The position numbers and the translations under genes were made by a program. The notes beneath the pieces are model-generated. The model was not told where the DNA came from. It was given only the letters and a program-made list of their open reading frames with translations, and ran no database searches. This document shows positions 47,704 to 56,390 of a stretch of DNA of 64,000 nt, piece by piece; the stretch's first letter is position 1, and every line of letters starts with the position of its first letter. The DNA comes from Chloroflexi bacterium CSP1-4 (GTDB lineage: Bacteria > Chloroflexota > Limnocylindria > Limnocylindrales > CSP1-4). The DNA lies in NCBI GenBank assembly GCA_001443375.1, contig LDXM01000003.1, positions 14,931 to 78,930 on the forward strand, given 5' to 3'.

Positions 47704-49128
47704 TCATTCGGCGCAGCACGAGAGCTTCGTGACGTCCCGGCTGAAGGCCTGGGCTCCGATCTTGAGCGCCTCGCTCATCGTCGGATAGACGTGGATGAGG
47801 TCGATGAAATCGGCCAGCGTCGCCTTGAAGTGCATCGCCATGGCCGCCTCGTGGATGATCTCCGGCGCCGACTCGCCGATGACGTGGACGCCCAGGACAC
47901 GCTCGTCGATCGAGGATGCGATGAACTTCACGAAACCGGTCGTCTTGTGGACCGCGCCCGCGCGCGGGACGTACGCGAGCGGGGTCGTCGTCGCGACCGC
48001 CGGGTAGTGGCGAGCACGGACCTGGGCCTCGGTCTCGCCGACGACCGCGATCGGCGGGTCGGTGAAGATCGCTCGGGGGATGACGGTCCCATCGAACCGC
48101 CGCTTCGCGTCGGCGAAGGCGTTGTCGGCGACGATCCGGCCCTGCCGCGCGCCGACCGGGGTCGCCATCTGCGAGCCGTGCTGGCGGCCGATGACGTCGC
48201 CCGCCGCCCAGACGTGCGGCTGGCTCGTACGCAGCTCGGCGTCGACCACGACGAACCCATCGTCAAGCGTCACGCCGGCTCGGTCGAGCCCGAGCGTCTC
48301 GGTGTTCGGCGTCCGGCCCGTGGCCACGAGCAACCGCTCGGCCCGGACGATCCGGCCGGCGCCCGGCAGCTCGACCGCGAGCGCGATCCCGCGCTCGTCA
48401 CCGCTGACGCGCTCGACCCGGGCCCCGCTGAGGACGTCGATGCCCTCGGCGACGAAGACCTCGCCGAGGGTCCGCCCCAGGTCGGGTTCGTAGCCCGAGA
48501 GGAGCCCCGAGCGCGCGATCATCGTCACCCGGCTGCCGAGCCGGCTGAACATCTGGGCGAGCTCGACCGCGACGTAGCCGCCGCCGAGGACGATGAGCGA
48601 CGCGGGCAGCTCGGTGAGCCGGCCGGCCTCGTCCGCATCGAGCAGGTCGCTGGTCAGGTACGGGACCGTATCGAGGCCCGGGATGAGCGGGATCGTCGGG
48701 CGGCTGCCCGTGGCGAGGAGGACGCGGTCGCCCATGACGTGCCGATCGCCCACGAGGACGGTGTGCGGATCGGCGAACATCGCGTCGCGGTCGATCAGCT
48801 CGAGGTCGGTCAGGCCGTCCGCCACGCTGGCGTACTTCTTCGCCCGATACTCGCGCACGACGCCGTCCTTCTGGGCGATGAGCGCCGCGAAGTCCACCGG
48901 GATGTCGGTGGGGGCAAGGCCCGCGTATCGAGGATGGGACGCCTCGTGGACGATCCTCGCCGCCTCGATGAGGTTCTTGGACGGCAGGCAGCCGCGGTTC
49001 GCGCATGTCCCGCCGAGCATCCGACGCTCGACCATCGCGACGCGCGCACCCAGTTCGGACGCCTTGATCGCGGCGGCGAACGCCGTGGACCCCGATCCCA
49101 GGATCAGGAGGTCGAACGGATCAGCCAT
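47704..49128 (-). CDS. merA: Mercuric reductase
   Basis: A 474-residue FAD/NAD(P)H disulfide oxidoreductase that reduces Hg(II) to volatile Hg(0) in the cytosol. FAD motif [16 protein letters not shown], redox pair Cys42/Cys47 in [17 protein letters not shown] motif [15 protein letters not shown], and the MerA-specific C-terminal vicinal cysteines in KLSCCAE (471-472). The N-terminal metal-binding NmerA domain is missing; a separate HMA protein is encoded just upstream, overlapping by 8 bp. Confidence 0.92.
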   Translation of the reverse strand: MADPFDLLILGSGSTAFAAAIKASELGARVAMVERRMLGGTCANRGCLPSKNLIEAARIVHEASHPRYAGLAPTDIPVDFAALIAQKDGVVREYRAKKYASVADGLTDLELIDRDAMFADPHTVLVGDRHVMGDRVLLATGSRPTIPLIPGLDTVPYLTSDLLDADEAGRLTELPASLIVLGGGYVAVELAQMFSRLGSRVTMIARSGLLSGYEPDLGRTLGEVFVAEGIDVLSGARVERVSGDERGIALAVELPGAGRIVRAERLLVATGRTPNTETLGLDRAGVTLDDGFVVVDAELRTSQPHVWAAGDVIGRQHGSQMATPVGARQGRIVADNAFADAKRRFDGTVIPRAIFTDPPIAVVGETEAQVRARHYPAVATTTPLAYVPRAGAVHKTTGFVKFIASSIDERVLGVHVIGESAPEIIHEAAMAMHFKATLADFIDLIHVYPTMSEALKIGAQAFSRDVTKLSCCAE

Positions 49129-49369
49129 CAGAGGCGGGGCGACGGCGGCGCTCGAACGCGTTGTACTGGCCGGTCGCCCGGACGGCGGCGGCGAGCGCGG
49201 CGGCGGGCACGTCGGGGCTCGCTTCGACGACCGCGCTGCGCGACTCGAGATCGACGGTGGCGCGCTCGACGCCGGGCACCGACTCGAGCGCCTCGGTGAC
49301 GTGGACGACGCAGTCGTCGCAGGTCATTCCCCCGACCCCCAGGTCGATGAAGGTGATCGGCCGGGTCAT
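49121..49369 (-). CDS. Heavy-metal-associated (HMA/MerP-like) protein
   Basis: An 82-residue HMA domain: [21 protein letters not shown] with the metal-binding CxxC, then [18 protein letters not shown] and a final helix. It has no signal peptide, so it is cytosolic and likely passes Hg(II) to MerA, doing the work of the missing NmerA domain. The ATG at 49369 has GGAG 8 nt upstream. First gene of the mer operon; its end overlaps merA. Confidence 0.85.
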   Translation of the reverse strand: MTRPITFIDLGVGGMTCDDCVVHVTEALESVPGVERATVDLESRSAVVEASPDVPAAALAAAVRATGQYNAFERRRRPASDG

Positions 49370-49404
49370 CCGTCGCGCTCCATCATGAGTCCGCCGTTTC
49401 GTGT

Positions 49405-49441
49405 ATGCATCTGATATACCGTATCTCGCATCCGCTGTCAA
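49405..49441 (-). promoter_or_regulatory. mer operon promoter with overlapping operator
   Basis: On the minus strand TTGACA (49436-49441), an exact 17-bp spacer, then TATATC (49413-49418). An imperfect inverted repeat, ATGCATCTGATA and TATCTCGCAT around TACCG (49405-49431), spans the -10 and the start of transcription, where an ArsR-type repressor would bind. The leader to the ATG at 49369 is about 37 nt. Confidence 0.75.
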
Positions 49442-49501
49442 CGGCCGCCCCCCAAGGTTGTCCGAGAGCCAGGCCGAGACTTGACGGAGGCCGTGTGGGA
49501 G

Positions 49502-49621
49502 ATGACCTGGAGCTTCTCCGGGCCCGATGGTCGAGCCACCCTCGAGTGGATCGAGATCGACGGCGAGCCGGGGATCCGGTGGCGTCGCGTCGGCGGTCAC
49601 GCCATCTTCGGTGCCCGGTAG
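49502..49621 (+). CDS. Possible 39-residue protein
   Basis: A short open frame beginning MTWSFSGPDGRATLEW and ending GHAIFGAR, preceded by GGAGG about 10 nt before the ATG. Composition (three Trp, balanced charges, alternating beta-like pattern) looks more like a real small protein or protein fragment than random GC-rich DNA. No family recognised. It lies alone in the 304-bp gap between the mer operon and the PreA-like gene, divergent from the former. Confidence 0.35.
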   Translation: MTWSFSGPDGRATLEWIEIDGEPGIRWRRVGGHAIFGAR

Positions 49622-49673
49622 CGACGGAGTAGCGCGCCCTGCGAAAGTCGAGCTTCCTGGATCGAGCCCCGTC

Positions 49674-50801
49674 CTACCCGGAGGCGAGCCCGCCGGCGTC
49701 GTCGTCGGTCTGATCTTCGTAGCCGCCGTGGTAGTCGGAGGCCTCCGGCCGCCGGATCTGCGAGTGCGGGACGACGTTGCCCCGGCGCAGGCCGCGGAAG
49801 TCCGCGAGCGAGGTCCAGCCGCGATCGGCATTCCGCTCGAGGAACTCCGTCATCCCCGACGCCAGGGCCGTGATCACGTTCGGCCCGATGGCATGGTCGA
49901 GCATGGCGGCCGTGGCGACCTGGACGGTACCGCAGCCCAGGAGGAAGTAGCTCAGGGCCTGGTCGAACCCGGAGATCCCGCCGAGCCCGGAGAACTCGCG
50001 ATCCGGGAAGGCCTGGGTCATCTGCGCCATCTTGGCCAGCGACTGGGGCAGGATCGCGGGCCCGCCCAGCCCACCGGAGGAGACGTACCCGTCCACGTTG
50101 ACCTCGAAGTCGAGTGTCCGCGGGTCGATCGGCGGCAGGGATGGGAACGTGTTCGAGGACGAGATCGCGTCGGCGCCGCCCAGGAACGTCGCGGCGGCCT
50201 CTTCGACGATGTCCGCCGTCGCCGGGGTCAGCTTCACCCAGACGGGGATGCGCGCCACCTCCTTGACGGCCTGCGTGGAGACGGAGCACAGGACCGGGTC
50301 CTTGCCGACGTTGGCGCCCATGTCCACCCGGTCCATGTGCGGGCAGGAGAAGTTCAGTTCGATGGCATCGACCCCCGCAGTCTGCACGGCCTCGGTCAGG
50401 ACCTGCCAGTTCGCCAGCTCCTTGTCGCTGCCGGAGCCGGCCATGATCGACGCGACCAGCACCCTGGTCGGCCAGGCCTTCTTGATCGCGGACAGGCGGC
50501 CGACCCACCAGTCGAGGGGCCTTTCGGAGATCAGCTCCCAGTTCCACGACGCCACGAGGGTCGAGTCAGGGCGCTTGGCCATCGACAGCCGGGTCCCGCC
50601 GTTGTCGGCGCGGAGGAACGCCGTCCTGGGGCCTCGGACGTTGACGACCGGGTGCAGGCCGATCGTCTTCGTGACGACGCCACCCCAGCCCGCCTCGAAG
50701 GCCCGCATGATGTTGGCCTCGGACTCGGTCGGCGGCGCTGACGCGAGCAGGAACGGGTTCTCGAAGCGAATGCCCGTGAAGACGGTCGAGAGATCGGCCA
50801 C
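49674..50801 (-). CDS. preA: Dihydropyrimidine dehydrogenase PreA-like, lacking the ferredoxin domain
   Basis: A 375-residue FMN TIM barrel of the dihydroorotate/dihydropyrimidine dehydrogenase family: FENPFLLASAPPTESEANIMRAF, VTKTIGLHPVVNVRGPR, AIELNFSCPHMDRVDMG, VWVKLTPA, and GGISGFDQALSYFLLGC. It would reduce uracil or thymine to the dihydro form. Bacterial PreA is about 410 residues with two C-terminal [4Fe-4S] motifs; here the C-terminus is acidic (DYHGGYEDQTDDDAGG) with no cysteine cluster, and no PreT is encoded nearby. The electron partner is therefore unclear. GGAGG precedes the GTG. Confidence 0.78.
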   Translation of the reverse strand: MADLSTVFTGIRFENPFLLASAPPTESEANIMRAFEAGWGGVVTKTIGLHPVVNVRGPRTAFLRADNGGTRLSMAKRPDSTLVASWNWELISERPLDWWVGRLSAIKKAWPTRVLVASIMAGSGSDKELANWQVLTEAVQTAGVDAIELNFSCPHMDRVDMGANVGKDPVLCSVSTQAVKEVARIPVWVKLTPATADIVEEAAATFLGGADAISSSNTFPSLPPIDPRTLDFEVNVDGYVSSGGLGGPAILPQSLAKMAQMTQAFPDREFSGLGGISGFDQALSYFLLGCGTVQVATAAMLDHAIGPNVITALASGMTEFLERNADRGWTSLADFRGLRRGNVVPHSQIRRPEASDYHGGYEDQTDDDAGGLASG

Positions 50802-50909
50802 AGAGGCCCTCCTTCCTGCTGGCTGAACAACGGCAGGTTCGGCCGCCGGCAGTCGCGGCGCCAGAGCCGGTCGGCACTATGCGCGCAGGGAAAGGAAGGC
50901 TCGCCTCCG

Positions 50910-51368
50910 TTACTCCTCGCCGATGTCCTCGTTCCAGATCTCGGGGTGCTCGGTGATGAACTCGCGCATCAGCACGGCGCACTCCTCCGAGTCGAGGTTG
51001 ACGATCTCGACACCCCGCGCGCGCAGCAGGTCCTCCGCTCCGACGAACGTACGGTTCTCGCCCATGACGACGCGCGGGATCCCGTACAGGAGGATCGCGC
51101 CCGCACACATGTCGCACGGCGAGAGGGTCGTGTACATCGTCGCCCGCCGATAGACCGACGCGGGCAAGCGACCGGCATGCTCGAGCGCGTCGGTCTCGCC
51201 GTGCCGGATCGCGCTCCCTTGCTGCACCCGCCGGTTCCGGCCGGCGGCGAGCACCCGGCCGTCGGCGACGAGCGCGCCGCCGATCGGCACACCTCCCTCG
51301 GAGCGCCCGATGCGCGCCTGCTCGATCGCCACGGCGAGGAACTCGCGGTCCCGGTCACGGACGTCCAT
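50910..51368 (-). CDS. Cytosine deaminase, fungal FCY1-like
   Basis: A 152-residue zinc-dependent deaminase of the CDA superfamily. HGETDALEHAGR gives the zinc His and catalytic Glu, and SPCDMCAGAILLYGIPRVV the two zinc cysteines; both strings closely resemble yeast cytosine deaminase. FVGAEDLL and EHPEIWNEDIGEE at the end also match that enzyme. It converts cytosine to uracil, which the PreA-like enzyme downstream could reduce. GAGGAGG precedes the ATG. It is the gene after the permease in the nucleobase operon. Confidence 0.87.
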   Translation of the reverse strand: MDVRDRDREFLAVAIEQARIGRSEGGVPIGGALVADGRVLAAGRNRRVQQGSAIRHGETDALEHAGRLPASVYRRATMYTTLSPCDMCAGAILLYGIPRVVMGENRTFVGAEDLLRARGVEIVNLDSEECAVLMREFITEHPEIWNEDIGEE

Positions 51369-51385
51369 CCGATCCTCCTCTTCGG

Positions 51386-52306
51386 TCAGCTTCGCCGGTA
51401 CGGCTTGAGGTACGCCCCCGGATAGGCCACGTTCCGGCCGGACAGGGCGAGGGCCAGGATGACGACGAGGTACGGGAGTGCCAGGAGCACCTCGAACGGG
51501 AGCTCGCCGAACCCCGGCAGGATCCGCAGCCGGAACTGGAGCGAGAACAGCAGCGAGAAGAGCAGCGCGCCCAGCACGCCTCGACCGATCCGCCAGCGGC
51601 CGAAGATGACGAGCGCCACGCACACCCATCCGCGCCCGGCGATGATGTCGAGCGTGAAGCTGCCGAGGACGGCGAGCGTGAAGAACGCGCCGCCGATCCC
51701 CATCAGCGCCCCACCGATCATCAGCGCGAGGTAGCGCGTCCGACCGACGTTGATCCCGGCCGCGTCGGCCGCCTCGGGGTTGTCCCCCACGGCCCGGATC
51801 TCCAGTCCGAAGCTGGATCGCTGGAGCACCCACCACGCGAGCGGCACGACGACGAGGAAGGCGATGTACGTCAGCCCGTACTGGTGGAAGATCTCGCCGG
51901 GGGCGCCAAGGAAGGCCAGCGGCTCCAGGAGCGGCATCGGCTCGATGCGGCGGAGTTCGCCGCCCTGGAAGAGGAGGCGGTTGGCGAACTCGGAGATGCC
52001 GATCAACCCGATCGTCAGCCCGATCCCGGACACGTGCTGGTTGGCGCCGAGGGTGACCGTGAGGAGGCCCATGACCGCCCCTGCCAGCACCCCCACGACG
52101 AGCGCGGCGAGGAGTCCCAGGAGGGGTGAGCCGGTCGTGAACGCGACGGCGAAGCCGGCGAACGCGCCCGCGTACATCGTCCCCTCGATCCCGAGGTTGA
52201 GCACGCCCGAGCGCTCGGAGTACGTCTCGCCCACCGTCCCGTAGACGAGCGGCGTCGCGTTGCGGAGGGTGGCGGCGAGCAGGTCGAAGACGAAGGTGAA
52301 CGTCAT
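51386..52306 (-). CDS. Nucleoside-type ABC permease (YufQ/BmpD-like)
   Basis: A 306-residue permease of the branched-chain/ribose superfamily (BPD_transp_2) with 8-10 helices: RNATPLVYGTVGETYSERSGVLNLGIEGTM is the family hallmark (written here in part: SGVLNLGIEGTMY), then GLGAN-like LGANQHVSGIGLTIGLIG and AVGDNPEAADAAGINV. Paired with the permease encoded upstream; the two start/stop codons overlap by 4 nt. Part of a BMP-type importer for nucleosides or nucleobases. Confidence 0.85.
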   Translation of the reverse strand: MTFTFVFDLLAATLRNATPLVYGTVGETYSERSGVLNLGIEGTMYAGAFAGFAVAFTTGSPLLGLLAALVVGVLAGAVMGLLTVTLGANQHVSGIGLTIGLIGISEFANRLLFQGGELRRIEPMPLLEPLAFLGAPGEIFHQYGLTYIAFLVVVPLAWWVLQRSSFGLEIRAVGDNPEAADAAGINVGRTRYLALMIGGALMGIGGAFFTLAVLGSFTLDIIAGRGWVCVALVIFGRWRIGRGVLGALLFSLLFSLQFRLRILPGFGELPFEVLLALPYLVVILALALSGRNVAYPGAYLKPYRRS

Positions 52307-53472
52307 TCCTGCTCCACCTCGCCCTCCTCCGAGATCGCGGTGGCAGCGCTGGGCAGGCCGCCCGCCGCCACGTCGCCGGCGACCGTCTCACCGCCGATCT
52401 CGATCCCGCGCGTCAGCCGGTTCCGGCGCAGGGCGAGAAGGCCCACCGTCGTCAGGAGGAGCACGCCCTGGGTGACCGCACCCAGTTGCGACGGGATGCC
52501 GAGGGCGCGGGCGGCGGACGACGCCCCGACGGTCAGGTCGCCGAGGAAGAGCGCCGCAAGTGCGACGCCCGGCATCGACAGCGCCCCGAGCGTGGCGACG
52601 ACGATGCCCGTGTAACCGTAGCCCGGCGACAGGCCACCGGTCAGGCGGTACTGGATCCCGGCGACCTCGCTCACGCCGGCGATCCCCGCCACGGCCCCAC
52701 TCACGAGGGCGGCGCGGAGGAGCGTTCCGGACACGTCGATCCCTGCGAATCGCGCGCCGTGTGGGCTCAGCCCGACGGCGCGGAGCCGCAGCCCGGCCGG
52801 CGTCCGGGCGAGCACGAACCAGGCCGCAGCCACGACCGCCATCGCGATGAGGAACCCGAGATGGAGCCGGGACCCAGGGAGGAGGGCCGGGAACTCCGCC
52901 GCGGCGGCGATCCGAGGTGATTCGGGGAAGCCGGTCACCGGGTCGCGCCACGGGCCGTGGAGCAGGCCGTTGACGACGAGCAGCGCGACCGGATTCAGGA
53001 GGAGCGTCGTGACGACCTCGTCGATGCCGAACCGGACGCGCAGGAGCGCCGGCACGAGCGCCCAGGCTGCCCCCGCGAGCGCCCCGGCGGCGACCATCGC
53101 CGGCAGCGCGACGATGGCCGGCAGGCCGCCGACGAGGATGCCCACGCCGGCCCCCGCGATGGCGCCCAGCAGGAGCTGGCCCTCCGCGCCGATGTTCCAG
53201 TACCCGGCCCGGAAGGCGATGGCGACGGCCGCGCCGGTGAACAGGATCGGGGTCGCGGAGACAAGGACCTCGATCGCGGTGAACCCGGAGGTGACCGGCA
53301 CGACGAGGAACTCGACGTATGCGGCGATCGGGTTCGCGCCGGCGAGGAGGATCGGCCCGGCGGTCAGGACGAAGGTGATGAGCACGGCGAGGACGACGAG
53401 CGCCGGGCTCGACCACGGCGACAGGATCGACCGGCGCGGGCCGGTCCATGAAGCCGGCCGGAAGAGCGCCAC
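52303..53472 (-). CDS. Nucleoside-type ABC permease (YufP/BmpC-like)
   Basis: A 389-residue permease with about ten helices of the BPD_transp_2 family: GAAVAIAFRAGYWNIGAEGQLLLGAI, RFGIDEVVTTLLLNPVALLVVNGLL-type region and AVGLSPHGARFAGIDV. Longer than its partner, as usual in BMP systems. Its ATG coincides with the stop of the ATPase gene. Confidence 0.86.
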   Translation of the reverse strand: MALFRPASWTGPRRSILSPWSSPALVVLAVLITFVLTAGPILLAGANPIAAYVEFLVVPVTSGFTAIEVLVSATPILFTGAAVAIAFRAGYWNIGAEGQLLLGAIAGAGVGILVGGLPAIVALPAMVAAGALAGAAWALVPALLRVRFGIDEVVTTLLLNPVALLVVNGLLHGPWRDPVTGFPESPRIAAAAEFPALLPGSRLHLGFLIAMAVVAAAWFVLARTPAGLRLRAVGLSPHGARFAGIDVSGTLLRAALVSGAVAGIAGVSEVAGIQYRLTGGLSPGYGYTGIVVATLGALSMPGVALAALFLGDLTVGASSAARALGIPSQLGAVTQGVLLLTTVGLLALRRNRLTRGIEIGGETVAGDVAAGGLPSAATAISEEGEVEQE

Positions 53473-55001
53473 TACGCGGCCCTCCCGCGCCCGGCCATCA
53501 GCATCCCGAGCTGCTCGGGATCGGCGTCCCCGGCGCGCATCTCGCCCACGATCCGCCCCTCGTAGAGGACGATCAGGCGATCGGCGAGTGCGAGGAGCTC
53601 GTCGAGATCCTCGGACACGAGGAGGACGGCGGTGCCGGCGGCCCGCCGAGCCAGCAACTCCGAGCGAACGTACTCCGTGGCGCCGACGTCGAGGCCGCGG
53701 GTGGGCTGCGCCACGACGAGGACCCGCGGGTCCCGCGAGAGGACGCGGGCGAGCAGCACCTTCTGGATGTTCCCGCCGGACAGCGTCGCCACCCGGTCGT
53801 CCGGACGGGCGCGGATCGCGAATCGAGCGATCAGCTGCTCGGCGTGCTCACGGATGGCCGGCTCGTCCAGCAGGCCACCCCGTCGGAAGTCGTCGAGCCG
53901 CTCGATCGCCAGGTTGTACGCGACGGACAAGTCCGGGATGAGGGACGCGTGGCGGTCCTCCGGGATCCGCCCGATCCCCGCCGCCATCAGCCGGCGCGGA
54001 CTGGCGCCGGCGAGCTCGACGCCGTCGACCACGATCGAACCGCCCGACGGGTGGCGCATGCCGGACAGGACGCCGACCAGTTCTGTCTGGCCATTGCCGG
54101 ACACCCCGGCGACGCCGAGGATCTCGCCGGGTTGCACGTCGAACGAGAGGTCGACGAGGGCCGGCAGCCCGTGCACGCCTGCCGCCCCGAGGTCGCGCAC
54201 GGAGAGGGCCGGCGTCGAGGGCGGCCCGGCACCAGCCCGCTCCGTCCGCCGGATTCCCAACATGGGCCTGCCCACCATCATCCGGGCGAGCTCCCGCTCG
54301 TCCGTGGAGCCCTCGACGGTGCCGACCATCACCCCCCGGCGGAGGACGCTGACGCGGTCGCTGATGGCCCGGACCTCGCCGAGCTTGTGACTGATGAAGA
54401 CGACCGACAGGCCCTCGTCGAGGAGGCGCCGGAGCGTCGCGAAGAGCGCCTCCACCTCCTGCGGGACGAGGACCGCGGTGGGCTCGTCGAGGATGAGCAC
54501 GCGGCAGTCGCGGGCGAGCGCCTTGAGGATCTCCACCCGCTGTTGCTCCCCGACCGAGAGCTCGGCCACGACCGCGCCCGGATCCACCCGGATGCCGAGC
54601 CGTTCGGACGCCTCCGCCACGCGGGCGGCCGCGGCGGCCATCTCGAGCCGGATCCCGCCCGTCCGTCCGAGGACGACGTTCTCGGCGACGGTCATGGGCC
54701 GGACGAGCGAGAAGTGCTGGGTGACCATGCCGATGCCGGCCGCGATCGCGTCCTTCGGGGAGCGGATCGCGACGGGCCGGCCGCCGACGAGGATCTGCCC
54801 CGCGTCGGGGTGCGTCAGCCCGTAGACGATCCGCATCAGGGTCGTCTTGCCGGCCCCGTTCTCCCCGAGCAGGGCGTGGACCTCGCCGCGCCCGACGTCG
54901 AAGTCGACGCGGTCGTTCGCGACGAGGTCCCCGAACCGCTTCGTGATCCCGCGCAGCTCCACCACGGGAGCGGCGGATCCGGACACGGCGCCGGCGGTCA
55001 C
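53472..55001 (-). CDS. Nucleoside-type ABC importer ATPase with two nucleotide-binding domains (YufO-like)
   Basis: A 509-residue duplicated ATPase. The first domain is canonical (LLGENGAGKTTLMRIV, VAELSVGEQQRVEILKAL, LILDEPTAVLVPQE). The second has the degenerate P-loop typical of this class (GVSGNGQTELVGVLSG) with LSGGNIQKVLLARVL. It energises uptake through the two permeases downstream. It follows the BMP lipoprotein gene by 15 bp. Confidence 0.88.
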   Translation of the reverse strand: MTAGAVSGSAAPVVELRGITKRFGDLVANDRVDFDVGRGEVHALLGENGAGKTTLMRIVYGLTHPDAGQILVGGRPVAIRSPKDAIAAGIGMVTQHFSLVRPMTVAENVVLGRTGGIRLEMAAAAARVAEASERLGIRVDPGAVVAELSVGEQQRVEILKALARDCRVLILDEPTAVLVPQEVEALFATLRRLLDEGLSVVFISHKLGEVRAISDRVSVLRRGVMVGTVEGSTDERELARMMVGRPMLGIRRTERAGAGPPSTPALSVRDLGAAGVHGLPALVDLSFDVQPGEILGVAGVSGNGQTELVGVLSGMRHPSGGSIVVDGVELAGASPRRLMAAGIGRIPEDRHASLIPDLSVAYNLAIERLDDFRRGGLLDEPAIREHAEQLIARFAIRARPDDRVATLSGGNIQKVLLARVLSRDPRVLVVAQPTRGLDVGATEYVRSELLARRAAGTAVLLVSEDLDELLALADRLIVLYEGRIVGEMRAGDADPEQLGMLMAGRGRAA

Positions 55002-55016
55002 GGGCGCCGTGTCTCG

Positions 55017-56072
55017 CTACCCGCCGGCGACGGTCGACCCGGCCGGCTGCGCCTCGTTGATATCGACCCGGAACGTGCCGGACCTGATCTGCGACTCGCG
55101 CTCCTTGACCTTCGCGATGAGCTCGTCCGGAACCCCGCCGGGCACCCCGGTGTTGATCTCGGCGAGCGCGGCGCCGCCCTTCGCGACCATCGAGAAGTCC
55201 TTGAGGTCCTGGGCGGTGTACGAGCCCGCGAGGACCTGGTCGATGACGTACTTCACCGTCGGCGCCATGTTCCAGGTCACGCTCGAGACGACGTTGCCGG
55301 GCGCGAGGCTCTTCTGGTCGCTCATGTTGCCGATCGCTGTGAGACCCTTCTCCTGGGCCGCCTCGATGACGCCGAAACGCTCCGCGAACAGGACATCGGC
55401 ACCGGCGCCGACCTGGGCGAGGGCTGCTTCCTTCGCCGCCGCCGGGTCGAACCAACTGTTGAGGAAGGTGACCTTGACCACCACCTCCGGGTTCGTCTCC
55501 TGCGCGCCCTGGATGAACGCGTTGACGATCCGGTTCACCTCCGGCACCGGATAACCGCCGACGACACCGACGACGTTGGACTTCGTGACACCGCCGGCGA
55601 TCATGCCGGCGAGGTAGGCGGGCTCGTGGATCCAGTTGTCGAAGACGGAGAAGTTCGGCTCCGCCGGGCCGCCACCGGATCCGAACACGAGGGCGATCGT
55701 CGGATAGGCCGCGGCGACCCGCCGGACGGCCTCCTCGTTGCCGAACGCGTCGCCGAAGATGATGTCCGGCTTGTCCTTCTCCGCGGTCTCGCGGAGGACG
55801 CGCTCCATGTCGCCGGCGTAGCCGATGTCGTCCGTGAACGTGTAGTCGATCCGCCCGGCGGCCTTCTCGGCCTCGAGCGCAGAGTGGATGACGCCGTCCC
55901 ACGGCTCCTCGATCTGGGTCGCGAACGCGCCGAAGACCTTCAGCTTTCCAGACTTCCCATCGGGCGCAGGCGAGCTTGCGCCCTGGCAGGCGACGAGTGC
56001 CAGCGCGAGGACGGCCGCGAGCGCGAGGATGGGACGGCTGCGGCCGGTGCGCAGGCGATGATGGTCGGACAT
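55017..56072 (-). CDS. BMP-family nucleoside-binding lipoprotein
   Basis: A 351-residue basic membrane protein (BMP/BmpA/PnrA-type) with a lipoprotein signal ending in LALVACQG. FGAFATQIEEPWDGVIHSAL, TFTDDIGYAGDMERVLRETA, IIFGDAFGNEEAVRRVA and VVGGYPVPEVNRIVNAFIQGA are family landmarks; such proteins bind purine or pyrimidine nucleosides. The ATG at 56072 has GAGGAGGAG 5 nt upstream, ruling out the longer start at 56102. First gene of the operon that ends with the PreA-like enzyme. Confidence 0.87.
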   Translation of the reverse strand: MSDHHRLRTGRSRPILALAAVLALALVACQGASSPAPDGKSGKLKVFGAFATQIEEPWDGVIHSALEAEKAAGRIDYTFTDDIGYAGDMERVLRETAEKDKPDIIFGDAFGNEEAVRRVAAAYPTIALVFGSGGGPAEPNFSVFDNWIHEPAYLAGMIAGGVTKSNVVGVVGGYPVPEVNRIVNAFIQGAQETNPEVVVKVTFLNSWFDPAAAKEAALAQVGAGADVLFAERFGVIEAAQEKGLTAIGNMSDQKSLAPGNVVSSVTWNMAPTVKYVIDQVLAGSYTAQDLKDFSMVAKGGAALAEINTGVPGGVPDELIAKVKERESQIRSGTFRVDINEAQPAGSTVAGG

Positions 56073-56390
56073 CGAAGCTCCTCCTCGATCCGCGATCGAC
56101 ATGACTCATGAAACACGGAAGCGCGGTGGCCGGCGCCCTCGCCGCGAGGCCCCTCTCCCCAGGCGGCGGCCGCCCTGCCCGCGTTCCGGCTGGCGCGAGT
56201 GTCAGGCTCGCGCGGGGGCGTGTCAATCCGAGAATGCCTCGAACACGGAGGGGCGGACACTCCGCTCACGGACCGTCAGCCGGAGCGCGCGTGCGGCTGG
56301 TAACGTCGGCTCGAGCCTCGCGTCATCAAGACGAGCAGCTCGATGGCAGGGGGCTGCCATCCGGGGGACTCGCAGCGATCGAGGAACAGC

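Noticed and set aside
53448-56111. 887-codon open frame on the plus strand opposite the BMP importer genes
   Set aside because: It is antisense to two well-supported genes, consists of Asp/Arg/Gly/His-rich low-quality sequence with no family motif, and arises because stops are rare in GC-rich antisense frames.
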